From Leptodontidium sp. MPI-SDFR-AT-0119 (Eukaryota > Ascomycota > Leotiomycetes > Helotiales > Leptodontidiaceae), in NCBI GenBank assembly GCA_020726505.1, contig JAHLEZ010000002.1, positions 5,146,001 to 5,210,000 on the forward strand: 64,000 nt of DNA. Direction: 5' to 3'. Within the stretch, counting starts at the first letter, position 1; each line of letters begins with the position of its first letter. A model generated the notes under the pieces. The model was given only the letters and a program-made list of their open reading frames with translations. It did no database searches and had not been told where the DNA came from. Shown piece by piece: positions 1 to 11,549 of the stretch. A program made the translations under genes and the position numbers.

Positions 1-1010
1 TAGTTGCTCTGGAGGTCCTTGCATATGGCGTCCCAGCTTGGCCAAGATGAGGTACGAGAATGTTCTGAGAACCACCGTTCGAGTCAGAATCAAGTTTGCG
101 AAACAAAAACGTTGAGTCAAGGGTTGTATGTAACTTACGTTGTAGCTTCCATCTGCCATCCTGTACTGGAACTTTTCACCCAGATAGCTTCGTGGGGGAT
201 GATCAAGACTATCCCACAAAGTGCGAACAATTGTGTGCGAAAGTCGCTTCCTAGACTTTGAATTTGGCGGCAGCGAAGCCGTAATTGCGATCAGCTTTTC
301 CATCTGTGTACCAGTTAGTCTTAATATCTATAATTTTGACGTCAACTTACGGTCATGAGTTTGTCGTCAACTGGCTTTCCCTTCTGCATTGCTACCTGGA
401 GCAAGGTGAAGACATTTTTGCGCACCCCTCGAATCCCCGCATGCTTGAGATCCTGAAGAAGCCCAGTGGTGAGGGCTTTGGGATCTCCATATGCTCCATC
501 CACATCGTACTTTTCTTCAAGGGCGTCCTTGGGGAGAATGATCCCAACTCGCTCGGGGATGTAACGAACGACCTTAACGGCCAAAGAGCTCGCTCCAGAC
601 TTGAAACCAGAAAATGACCCTTCTTGGATCCACCACGACCAAACTGCAAGTGCCACCCCAGTGTAAAAAGCAAATGTAGCAACAGCGAGAAGTAAATCTG
701 TGTATGTACTCGTAAAAAGCCGAACTTCATAAAACAGATAGTTTAGGTACATCCGCCAGCCACAAAGGCCAAGCCTACAGTCCATTACCGCCTTGGAAAG
801 CAAAGAAGGGAGGTACCACGTCCTATGAAGCATGTCGAAAATGACCCATCTGAATATCCAGTAGACTCTCCGTGGAAGTGTCCAGAAGACAAAATTATAA
901 GCGGCATTGATGTTTGGAAGTGGGATATGGCCATGTTCAAAGTAAAGGATGATCGGGACCAAGCATGAAAGCAAGGCAACATTGCCTAGCACGCCCCAGA
1001 AGCTTGCCAT
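1..1010 (-). CDS. Ppo-type fatty acid dioxygenase (5' part, runs off left edge)
   Basis: N-terminal part of a psi-factor-producing oxygenase (linoleate diol synthase family: haem peroxidase dioxygenase, usually followed by a P450 domain). Exons read 351-1010, 139-303 and 1-64 on the minus strand, with 47- and 74-nt GT-AG introns, all phase 0. The family signature is visible across the junctions: LLQDLKHAGIRGV, then SLDHPPRSYLGEKFQYRMAD, then NILVPHLGQAGTPYART. The catalytic haem ligands and the P450 half lie outside the window. I chose the ATG at 1008-1010 (A at -3); the reading frame stays open upstream without another ATG. The first ~130 residues are unusually hydrophobic, with likely membrane segments near residues 3-24, 36-58 and 105-128, before the DLK region where the family homology starts. 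Family assignment is secure; the membrane extension is what is odd. Confidence 0.85.
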
Positions 1011-1732
1011 AATAGCAAACTGATGTTTTCGCAGGAAGACTCCTAGAAACAAAATTGGAGACCTGGTGATATGTTGTTTGTCGAACAATATATTCTCCGT
1101 AGTTGTGGAGGAACTGTTGCAATTGCTACGCTCTCAGAGGGGGACCATATTTCCTTGCAAAGAACAAACTCGGCTTTTCAGCATCCGCTTTCTCATATCA
1201 TTGGCATTCGCAAAAGTATGAGATTGAGTCCTTCCGATGCCCCTCTCCTTGATGCGACTTGTGTTCAGAAGATTACTGGAAAGTTTACCGAGAACCCCTG
1301 ATTCGGTCAACACCAGCTGCATGTCTCAGGCCAGCTCCTCGCCGCCTTACCGGAACCCCGGCCTCTTGAAAATGCATCGGGATCCGCGAGATCGACGGCT
1401 AAAACCATCATTCTCACCTTTGTGGACTGCATTGCATTGCATGGCCAGCAACTTCTCCCTTGTGCGAAAACTTAATTCTATCCTGCCTTGTTGGGCGGCT
1501 ATGCCCTCTTCGGACGAGCTGAATGATCTTCTTTGGTAAATCTATGCGACTTTTCTCGGCAGTCCTTCATCCTTACCAAACTGATCGACAGTCCTTCAGA
1601 CTAGGTTGATATTCGTATTCCTAGGTTGACTAAGTGCACATCCATGACGGACGCAGACGAAAGCAAGGTGCCGAGCTTTGTTGCACACGAAGTGGTTTTC
1701 TTGGTGATGGTGATTGTTGTTTTGGATCATGA
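1011..1732. other. Intergenic, divergent promoter region
   Basis: About 720 bases between the divergent Ppo-like and DUF2235 genes. Short open frames exist on both strands, but none has splice-linked homology that I recognise. The two genes presumably share this region for their promoters. A short upstream ATG (1728) precedes the DUF2235 start. Confidence 0.5.
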
Positions 1733-3339
1733 ATGATTCCATCACAAGTCGCCAAAATGCAGGCTTCTAGTAGTTCAACTTCGGATCACAGAAGGCTTGT
1801 GTTGTGTTTCGATGGGACCGGGAACAAGTTTCAAGGGAATGAGTCCGATACCAACATTGTGAAGCTTTTTCAGATGCTGGACCGTAGAGATCCCAACCAA
1901 TTCCACTACTACCAGCGTGAGTGAACCTCTCTCCATATCCATGAGGCTCCTCAGCAAAACGATATTGATTGATGACACAGCTGGAATCGGGACATATTCT
2001 GAAGGAGATCACTCAAAACCGCAAGGTTATTTTGCAGAATTGACCGCAAACGTATCTGCTGCTGTAGACCAGGCGGTGGGTACTTCATTTGTGGACCACG
2101 TGGTTGCTGGATATCGATTTCTCATGCGCTATTATCAAGTCAGCGACGCCATTTACATCTTCGGTTTCTCCAGAGGAGCGTACACAGCTCGTTTTCTCGC
2201 TGAGATGGTTCACACCATTGGATTACTGTCGCAGGGCAACGAGGAGATGATACACTTCGCATGGGAAACATTCTCTGAATTCCAGCAGTCTCGAGGAGAC
2301 GGCACCAAATCGGAGAAAACGCAGGAGCAAGAACAATTCATGGTCAAGTTCAAGCAGACATTCTGTCGCCAGAGTGTCAAAATCCATTTTCTGGGCCTCT
2401 TTGACTGTGTCAACAGTGTGGGTCAATTCGAGGTCCCGCTGTCACAAAAGTCATTTACATACATCCCCAGATCGTCAGCGGATCATGTTCGACATGCCGT
2501 CTCTATACATGAGAGGAGGCTGAAGTTCAAGCCTGCATTGTTTAGAATGGATAACAAGGATTTGTCTAATGATACGGTGGAGATGTGGTTTGCTGGAAAT
2601 CACGCGGATGTTGGAGGTGGCTGGGACCTACAAGAAAACCAGCAGCGTTTACTGTCGGACACACCGCTGCTGTGGATGATAGAAGAGCTGCAGAATCTTC
2701 CCCATACTGCTCACAAATTGTCGTTCCGGTACACAACTATCCGAAAGTCCAGTAATAGTTCGGTACACAAGATTGAACAACCTTTCTCGACACAACTTGG
2801 GTCGAGAGATGACAATAGGACTCTAGAGCCACATGATATGCTTGCTTTTGGAAAAGGAACTGCATGGCTTGGGGTATTATTTTGGTGGATTCTAGGCAAG
2901 TGAGCCCCAACTTGTTGTCCCGACTCTTCTCATTATTGCAGAACTTCTACCGATATTTAATCGACTTGAGCTGGAAGGTGGAAGATGGGTACCACGGCAT
3001 TGGCCTCCCAACCTAGGTGCTCCACGAGACATCCCACATGGGGCCGACATACACCCAAGTGTGTACAGCCTACATCGTGCTGGAGTATTGAAGGATGATC
3101 AATTGCCTAAGACTGGGGGCGATAATCCTCATATTAGTCCGCTGAGAGCTTCATTTGCATGGGGCGAGAAATCGCAGACACGAAAAGTGGAAGTGAGCAG
3201 TTCCACTGGCGTCAAGAAATCAATTCTCGGCCTAGATAGACTATTTCCATCACAGTTTGGGAAACCGGTTAGAGGTAGCCAGATGAGTGTTTCACAGATA
3301 CTCAGTGATTCGATTTCAAAAGGGACTGCACGAACATGA
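1733..3339 (+). CDS. DUF2235 / Tle1-like alpha/beta hydrolase
   Basis: Predicted alpha/beta hydrolase of the DUF2235 family, related in fold to the phospholipase domain of bacterial Tle1 proteins; the fungal substrate is not known. Exons 1733-1916, 1981-2895 and 2942-3339 give about 498 residues (490 if the ATG at 1757 is used). Visible landmarks: [12 protein letters not shown] near the start, YYQPGIGTY across intron 1, the nucleophile elbow [20 protein letters not shown], and [10 protein letters not shown] carrying the probable His/Asp. The C-terminal WPPNLG segment is typical of the family. Intron 1 is GT-AG (64 nt). Intron 2 only keeps the frame if it uses a GC donor (AG then GCAAGT at 2896). 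No signal peptide is seen. The gene is convergent with the lectin-like gene 106 bases downstream. Confidence 0.88.
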
Positions 3340-3444
3340 GAATACAAATATTTGATCAATTGTCCTTAAGTTCTTTCCAGACCGATGTCTCCTTACAAAT
3401 GAATAGACCCATTGAAGCAGAGATTTAACCTCATCCTTAAAAGC

Positions 3445-4703
3445 CTAGAACGGCAGCCATTGACATTGCCCACCCGACTTCCCTCCCCAGCCCCAATGGC
3501 CATTCTCACGTCTGGCATCATTGATCAGCCCATTGCAGCCCATGAAAAAGAGTCGCACACAAGTTTGAGTTGATCCATCTGGAATATGTGCACAGGCTAG
3601 GAGTCTTGAGCTACTGGAGGAGCAGCAAACCGCAATCAATTTCGGAGTCTGCCAAATTCCATCACGAGCAATACATTCAGTGACGGAGTGAAAGCCGCCA
3701 CAGCTATTCGTCCAGTAGACGCAAACTTGTCCGATGGCTTTCCCACTGCTGATAGCGGCTGTTATGTGAGTCTGGCTCTCCACTGGAGTATCCCCGTTGA
3801 TGAAGTAGCCTGCGGAATGTTATTTTTCTGAGTAATTCTTTCTATCTAGGATTCTCACCTGGATGCCATTTTCCATCCCATACAATCTCCATGATGCGAA
3901 GATCGGTGTGCTGGTAGAAGCCATGAATGATGATTCCCTTTGCACCTGGATCGCGGGCGGAACGCGGCTGACAGATGAAAGCAAGTGCTGTTCCTTTGAG
4001 GGGCGTGGGAAAAGAGTGTCCGTTGTTGTACTGCTCTCCGGAGTTTCCATCGAAGCATATTTCTTGAATATGATTATCCGGAGCTTGGAAGTAGATTCTA
4101 GTGCATTAAGTGTTAGTGAAATTTGATCTTGAATGATTGATTCTTCATTAATCAAGAATGGTACCTGATATGTGGAGTATTTCCATCTACCCAAGCTACT
4201 GCCCCAATGCGACTGTGTCCGGCGGCTACAAAACTACCACCATTGAGACGTCCATCATTGAGTCTTCCTCCAGTGACACCAAACACCCGCACCTCATCAT
4301 TCTTTCCAATGTAGAAAGTTCGGGAACAGGCTTGCTGAGAAGAAATGTCAGGGAAATGTATTGAGGTATTCATGCGATGTTGCTGTAAGTCTGGTAGAAA
4401 GTCATACCTTATTCCATGTGAACATCACAGTTGCCATTGGAGTTTCGAGTTTTGCTCGTCCAGGAGGGACCATCTGGTAACCATTTCCACCCTCCCATTT
4501 GGCTCCATAGTTATCAGTTGTAAAAGCGTGAATTCCCCCATCTGGTGTCTGATAGAAGACTCGCTGTATTCCATGTTCATTAACGACCACCTCGTGTGCT
4601 TCCTTCATGAGTTATTACTTACATAACTCCTGCCGTTGTTGAACTGACAACCAGCGATGAAGGTCTTTTGAAGTACGGACTTGACGACTGGAATTGTAGA
4701 CAT
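3445..4703 (-). CDS. Fucose-specific lectin-like six-bladed beta-propeller protein
   Basis: Member of the fungal fucose-lectin family (Aleuria AAL / Aspergillus AFL type), which binds L-fucose on glycans. Five exons: 4623-4703, 4408-4563, 4165-4334, 3859-4097 and 3445-3809, together 336 residues, close to the ~310 of characterised members. Introns are 59-73 nt for the first three, about 49 nt for the last, and all phases agree. Blade-like repeats are visible: VFYQTPDGGIHAF, FYIGKNDEVRVF, IYFQAPDNHIQEICFDG, and HGFYQHTDLRIMEIVWDGKW. The last has the R-x-x-E-x-x-W spacing that forms a fucose pocket. No signal peptide is visible, which is normal for these lectins. Whether all pockets are functional cannot be judged by eye. 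Confidence 0.85.
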
Positions 4704-6342
4704 TGCGAATGAGTGAATCTCTCCTCGTTGTTGAATCGCCACTTCTTCGATCGTACTGAATTTTATGGGTCGGTATTATTCTACAATGATCTTCACGGCG
4801 ACGACCAGCATACAAGTCGGGCAAGGCGATTCTTAGCTCGCCATGTTCGCCTCCAATGACCAGAGCTGGCTTGGGAAGTTATTCGCAGATCTCTAAATTC
4901 ATATTCCCACTCCCATTCCTGGCCTTCCTCGGCCTGCGTCGTGGACTCAGCCAGCCCCAATACACCCCTTGCTTGATGATCACTTTCGGTGATGGAGTTG
5001 ACGGAATTGTCGGAGACAACAACACTTGCATTCGGCAGGGAATAAAGTCAAGGGTGCATCATTGGTCTCCGTAAACAGAAGCGCGATGAAATGCATGTGA
5101 TAACTCTGTTTACATGACCAGGTCTTGATTGGATTATTCGGATGGTGCCGGTCATGGCCTATCGTGCCCACTTGAAGCGCCACCCTTTATCAAATGAGGC
5201 ACTGCCGGTTGAATTTGTTGCATGAGGGCTGACGCGGAGTTCGGGTTGTGGTGGAGAGGTTGAGACATAGTACAGTAGCTAAGCGAGAACGAAAAGGGGG
5301 GGCTGGGAATTGTGGAAAAAGGGCACTGCGGGGTAGTTCATTTCGAGTCCTGTTAGGCGAAAGTGAGACAGAGTGGGTGGTCAACCTGATAGATTATTCG
5401 CTCATCCGGTTCTGTATTTCAGCTAGCCAGCTTTCCAGCTAGCCACGGAGGACGTTTCCGATTCCTAGCAAGGACTCCCGCAGAGGCGCACGTTTAGTGC
5501 TGGCGTCCCCGTGTGAAGTGTCCGAGTCGTCTCTAGTGCAAAGCCCTCAACACCAGAGCTTGGCGATATCAAAATGATCAAGCAGACCTACTAATTGGCT
5601 CTGCAGTAAAGTCAGAAACTTTGCTGGTCCTTTGTACGACAATGATCATCGCTGCAACGGCAGAAAATGACTCATATCTGCACTCTTCAGCACCAATTGG
5701 GGGTTTCGTGATTGGAGATGTTCCAAAAGCGGTACATGCATGGTTCAAAAGCCCAAGCATGCTCCAAACGTCAACATTGAGACTGGTTGCCATGCGTTAC
5801 TACGAATCAGGCGTGTGGGCAGATCTCAATCCGTGAGCGGCCCAGAAGTTACAGCAGCTAGCTCTTCAGTCCCATCTTAGCCGCCCGCTAGCTTAAGAGT
5901 GCAGTCATTGAACACCTGTGTCTGTAGCTGCCATTGAGTCTCCATTGGTGGATGGCGATGGTGCTGCAATGCCAGGGATTTCAGCAGTTGGAGGGAGGCT
6001 CGATGATCTGTTCGAAAAGAGTAACCGACGATGCTTTTCAGGCAGCCCCGAATCTCGCAGTTGATATCGCTCTATTGAACAGTGCATGAGGTAGGGAAGC
6101 TGCTTTTACAACCGCGTTCATCATGAGTTTGAAGTTAGCGCAAGCACATGTAGCGTGATGTCGATCTCGGAGTATCTTTGAGGTCGTTCATACATGTTCT
6201 CTCAGTCAATATTGCTCTAGTCTTGCCTGGCATAAAGTGGTACACGGGGCTTCCCTTACGATTTGCTTGTTGCCTCACTCAAATCCCAATTCCTCTCTCC
6301 AAATCCCAGCTTGAGCTGCCTTGAATACACCTCTTCAACAAA
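4704..6342. other. Intergenic, no gene recognised
   Basis: About 1.6 kb between the lectin-like gene and the secreted-protein gene. Several 60-90-codon open frames occur on both strands, overlapping one another, with no family signature or convincing splice partners. The last ~100 bases before 6343 are C/T-rich, as expected of a fungal core promoter. Confidence 0.4.
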
Positions 6343-7604
6343 ATGAAGCTCCTCACACTTTCAATTATCACTTTGGCCTTCTCTGGCAGGCGAGCACTTG
6401 GAGCTTTTCGCCCCGATCTGAGGGAGAACGTTCAAGTCGCAGAACTCGAACCGGATCAAAGAGTGTCTGATAGCGCCACTGAGATCCCTCTGAAGGCATA
6501 CCCGGGATCCGACTTTGAGATTGCATTCAAGTGTACCGATGAATCGAAGCAGTTCACATTCGCAGACCACAAGCACTGGGTTGCTTGCTGCCGTCCAGGC
6601 CAAAAGCTTTTGGTACGTCTTCAGAGATCCAAGTCCCATCCTCTCTTCTTCACATCCCCATGAACTCACTGGAATTTAAAACTTGGAGTAATGCACGCAC
6701 TAACTTCACAACCAGGGGAGCGAATTCACGGCATTCGATTGCTGCAACGCGGGTCATGAGCTTCTCGGATCCAAAAGCACAGGATACAAGTGCTGTCCCA
6801 TTGGGAAGACATATGATGAGTGCACTGGTGTATACAAACCTGTGGTTACCTGTCTTGGGGCAGAGGTTCTGGTCAACGGACAATGCGTATGCCCTTCCGG
6901 CACATACCAAACCTCTCCCGGCGTCTGCGAGACATTAAAGTGTTCCTCTGGTGTTCAATCTGGTATGTCAAAGCATTGAAACGCCAGCCAGGACTTGAAC
7001 TAACGCAGATCTAGGAAAATGCTATACCTTCACTCTGGAGAATGGACTTCGCTTGGGCTACAACTCCGCTGGTTTCTACACAGCTTCAGCAGAGAGCCGA
7101 GCCCAACAGTTCGGAAAGTTTAAACTGTGCTCCAATGAGTACTGCTCAACCAACACCGACATCAATCCCGGTCAGCCATTCTACATCAAGGACATCCACG
7201 GCACCGCAAACAGCGGTCAGCACAGCAAGCAGTGGCTCAACAACGCCAAAGATGGATCGCACATCACCAAGACAGCACATTTCTCTCAAGCCGGGATCTT
7301 CACCATCACGAAATGGCCGTGTGGAAAGTACTGTCTCAGTGGGAAAGACCATGGGGTCGGCCCAACCTGCCCGACAGAGATGCTCGGAGCTACTTTCACA
7401 ACTGCCGATGATCAGTCTTGCGTCCCAATGACGTTACTCGAAGTCCCTTGCGACATCCGATCCATGGCCAACAACTGCATCTGGAACACGAAAAATAAGC
7501 AGTGTGGTCACGATGAAGAGATTGCAAACTGCAAAATCCAATTGGATTCTGTTACTCCTATCTCTGTGATTACGACGGATTCGGAACGTCAAATTGTGTT
7601 TTAA
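6343..7604 (+). CDS. Secreted cysteine-rich protein, function unknown
   Basis: Three exons (6343-6612, 6716-6962, 7015-7604) encode 368 residues. The N-terminus MKLLTLSIITLAFSGRRALG is a clear signal peptide. The middle holds cysteine-rich repeats: HWVACCRPGQKLLGS, FDCCNAGHELLGS, YKCCPIGKTYDECTG, then NGQCVCPSGTYQ, with CC pairs about 20 residues apart. The C-terminal half (from KCYTFTLENGLRLGYN) is a separate region with spaced cysteines (KLCSNEYCSTN, WPCGKYCLSG, NNCIWNTKNKQCG). I recognise this layout as recurring in fungal secreted proteins but know no function for it. An apoplastic or cell-wall role is possible but only inferred from secretion and the many cysteines. Confidence 0.75.
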
Positions 7605-7874
7605 TTACTCTGACTCCATGTATATGAGGCCGTGCTACGTCTTGTGGAGATTCTCGTCAAGTGTGAACCAAGAAGACAAAGAAAAACAGAAGGAGACTTC
7701 CTTGCCCTTCAAAAAACCCTTCACATAGCGTTCTCGTAGTCTTGAAAGTTAGTGTCGATAGGTCTGTGGCGTCTTTAGTCTTCCTCTTTCCTTCAAGCTA
7801 GCGTCTTAGTTATCTGTCAAATTGATTTCTAAAAAGAAATGTCTCGTAACCGTATACTCTACCCATAGTGTAGC

Positions 7875-10050
7875 TCACATGAGGTATCTAAAGGACATGT
7901 CCTCCCGATCTGTGAGATCCATATCGTCTTCGGCGGCGTTCGAGTCACCCGCCGGAGAATCCCCAGACAGCTTATCCCTTCGAGAATTTTCTCTCATGAG
8001 ATAAAGTCTGAGGATGATGACAATAGCGGCTGCGATAGAAAAGACTGACAGAATAGTTCTCAACCCGGTCTGTTCGTCCACCAGTCAGTGATTGTTGAAG
8101 GACGTAGTTTAAGGAAGTGACTTACTTGATATCTAGGAGCCTCGCTGTCGAGGAAGAAGTGAGGCCCGACGATTCTACCAACACAATAGGCGACAAATAC
8201 CATTGACATAACAGTGGCCTTCTTGGTGAAACCCGTGATGTTCGATGTCACCATTGATGTGGCCATCGGTAGACTTGCCGAGAAAGCCGAGGCGAGGCAC
8301 GCGCCGCCTACTCGAGCGGCTCGATGTTCAGCAGGAATGTAAAACATCATACAAGTTCCAGTGATGCTTTAGATCATGATTAGCTGGCGATGAAATGTTG
8401 AAATCCGTGAATCTTACCTGACAACCATGAAGAAGAGCATCGCGAATAATCGTGCGTTTTTGACGCAGGAGCCAAGATATGCCCTGCCTCAGTCAGTAGC
8501 TGATGGTTACCATATTGGCCAGGAAGGACTTACCCAATAGACACAAACACTATCTGCGATACTCCAAATGGGATTTGCAAAAGAAGGGTGTCGAAAAGGT
8601 CAAACCCGAAGCCCATAATAATCAGGTTTCCAAACTGGATTCCCCGGTCAGTCTTCTCCGTTAACGGAAGGTCGAATAGGAAATACTTACACCGGAAAGA
8701 CCACCCGTAGCGACATTGACGCAGAATGTATTCATCGTCAGAAGCCAAGCCTGAGGATCCTTCAGAGCCTCGATGATCTGACTCTTCTTGTACTTCCCTG
8801 TCTTCTTGCTTCCATTTCCATGCACTCTCTGCACAGCCAGCTTTTGTTCATCTTCAGTGAGAAAATATGCAGTGGAAGGTCCAGAAGGCAGTGCGAAAAA
8901 CAGGATGACGCCAAAAAAGACAGTGGCAGCACCGTATATCAGGAATAAGCACTGGAATTTGTCAGTTTCTCCATGGTACTTTTAATTTCGGTGAACTAAC
9001 TCGCCAAGTTGCTAGTTTACCATTAATGTGAGCGATGCCATATGCAATCAACCCTCCAGTGATACCAGCGACTCCATCACCGAGGAAGAAGGCACATTGT
9101 CTCATAGGCTGTTCTTCTCGTTTGTAGAACAATCCGATCAGGATTGCGAAAGCAGGCACAACAGTTGCTTCTCCGATGCCGAGGAAAAATCGAACGGCCA
9201 TCAGACCAGCACCGTTCGTGCAAGCTGCGTGGAGCATGAGAATCACTGCCCAGATCATTCTATTTAATTGTCAATCGATAGTGAATGATGCTGAGGATAA
9301 GTACGACTTACACTGTGACGGAAACATATTTTCCGATCGGGAACTTGACGATTAGGACCGATGTTGGGTACGAAAAGATCAAGTAACCGAAGAAGAAGAT
9401 GGAGTTTGCCCAGGAGTATTGCTGATCATGCAAGTTCTACAGTTTGGTCAGTTTCTGGAACTTTTAAATCATGCGAGACGCTCTCCCAGTCATGGAGGGG
9501 GTGCTTACAAGATCGGGAATAATTCCTAGAATCGAAGCGAAACCAATTGATCCCTTGTCGAGGTATTGAAGGAAGTAGCATATGATGAGGAGAGGGACAA
9601 GTCTGCGAAGAGTTGGCACTCATTAAACGCTACAGGACATGTCGCTTTTCCAGATACTTACCGAAGATCGATCTTTCTGACAAGGCGACTTTCTTCAGCG
9701 GAGATCTCCGCTGCAGACCTCTGGTGGTCGTCACCTGGCTGTCCGCTGGAAACGCTGGATGTCCCAACTTTCGACACTTTTTGGCTGTACCCATCTTTCT
9801 CCGGTAGTTGGTTGGGAAGACCTGGAGAAGCTGTTCGTGAGCCTCTATCTTTATCGTGGAAAATGTCGAAGTTTTCGGAACCCATGATTGGCATTCTTGA
9901 TGATGAGGCTTGACTACCTGTCTGTGATTGAAGTAGCGGGTTGTTTGAGTTTGAGTTCAAAGTTTGCCCAGTAAATGTTTTGTAGGACGATTTACTTGAT
10001 CGAAGCAGAGAAACATTCTCATCTTTATAGCCGTCATCTTGATCGACCAT
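7875..10050 (-). CDS. MFS transporter, anion:cation symporter (allantoate permease-like) family
   Basis: Twelve-helix major facilitator, ACS/DAL5-type, which usually imports organic anions such as vitamins, allantoate or carboxylates; the substrate here is unknown. Nine exons: 9662-10050, 9509-9602, 9312-9436, 9001-9259, 8691-8951, 8534-8634, 8418-8483, 8126-8366 and 7875-8069, giving 576 residues with consistent phases. Landmarks: KIDLRLVPLLIICYFLQYLD starting helix 1, the GFASILGI segment, the RFFLGIGEATVVPAF helix-4 motif, and the central loop TEDEQKLAVQRVHGN. Residues 1-125 are a long hydrophilic Ser-rich cytosolic tail, longer than usual. I took the ATG at 10048-10050; the open frame extends further upstream without homology. 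The hydrophilic C-terminus ends FRYLM. Confidence 0.85.
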
Positions 10051-11071
10051 ATTCGCTCGCGTTACCAGCTCCCTCGTGCAAAAACCTACACAACACTCTT
10101 GCAGGAGTCGAGGCCTGGTCTGGGGCTGGTGGCTTCTCAAAACAGAGGTACTGATAGGATACTTAAATCGTAGTGCGCAGCTATAAACTTTGCTTCTTCT
10201 TCTAGACAACTCCTCAAGCAGGCTGGGAGAATGTAGTTTGAGAAACGTGATCTGAGAATGGCGGAGAAAGCGGTTATAACGTTATTCGTTTTGCGCTACA
10301 AACGAAAAAGCAACATCGCTCACTTGGACTAGTCATGCCGGGTGAGCTGTCAGCAGGCCCATACACCGCCGTTATGGGACCAACGAATGCAGTCAAAAAC
10401 GTATGCTTGTACAGTACTCTTCCTGTCTTGCCATGAATTCCAAGAAGTTCGCTTAGCATAGGACTTCTACTCTGTATGCGATCCATTAAAATGGAACACC
10501 TCCAAAGCAAAGGTTTCTCAAGTTCGTCTCATCAAAAATTTCTCCAACTGTCTCATTCAAACGACGGACAGGTCTTCCTAATTTATACTTTGGTGGCGGG
10601 CCGCCTCTCCCAGGCATTCCCCCACGGGCCGAGTCATGCCTGTCATGCAGCCTGACCTTCGCTGAACTTTAAATGCTGCCACACCCGAGGACACGCAAAT
10701 TCATCCACCACTTATACGAGATTTATTCAGTTCAAGCAGAGCGGCGAAGACCTCCGTGATTTTAAGGCAGCGGGATCTAAACCTTAATTGACAGGTCTCG
10801 CCCAGGTTGTTGCACGTGAGTAGCACAAAGAAGGCGACACGTCTCATAAGTCCCACGGCCACTCGTCGTCGCAGGGCTAACCCTTCTAACATCTCGAACT
10901 TTTGAGACCGAAAAAACTCTCTTGTCCGAGGACGACGAAGTGGCGTTCTAAATGCGTTCTAGGTAGGGTGCGATTTGCGAGGATCGACACATGGAATTGG
11001 AATTTGGTTTAGCTAGCAACACGGGATCTCTAATTAGATTCCATCTGATCCCCTTTACCAAGGCAAAAAAA
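10051..11071. other. Intergenic, promoter side of the MFS gene
   Basis: About 1 kb with no recognisable gene. The part near 10051-10270 should hold the MFS promoter. Base composition turns AT-rich towards 11.0 kb, where the inverted-repeat element begins. Confidence 0.4.
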
Positions 11072-11549
11072 GGCCACAGCTAAATGGCCATACGCTAAAA
11101 TTTTATTGACTTGGCGGGTGTCATTTATCAACCTCGCTGTGCCATACTAATTTGTACTACGTGGCAGGGGCCACTGATGTAAATCATAAACATTCACAAT
11201 TACGTAATTACCCCTAGGAATCAAAAATGAAGCTATTCTAAACTACCTGAGGAACGTCTCAACGTACCACTACTACTACCACCAGTATGACTTCCGTTCC
11301 TCAACCTTGCGGCCCCGCGCCCCCTGCAGTAGTTTATAGTAATGGCTTTGCTACATGCCAGGCGCGCTGCGGCTACAATGTAGAGGGAGGTTGAGGTATA
11401 TACCCAAGATGCAGACAGATGACGATTTTGATGAGTTAGAACTAGTCCCAGTTATGTACTGTACATAGTTATTCATATAAATTTTGGGTGATAAATGCAC
11501 TCGTCACTTTCGGCTCGCTTGCTTAGCGTATGGCCATTTAGCTGTGGCC
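11072..11549. mobile_element. MITE-like non-autonomous element with perfect 27-bp terminal inverted repeats
   Basis: The 27 bases at 11072-11098 (starting GGCCACAGCTAAATGG) recur exactly as reverse complement at 11523-11549. The arms carry a smaller internal palindrome, TGGCCA, and both ends are flanked outside by runs of seven A. The ~478-bp element has no coding capacity that I can see. Size, perfect terminal repeats and lack of an ORF fit a miniature inverted-repeat transposable element. A clear target-site duplication is not obvious because of the A runs, so superfamily is undetermined. Confidence 0.75.
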
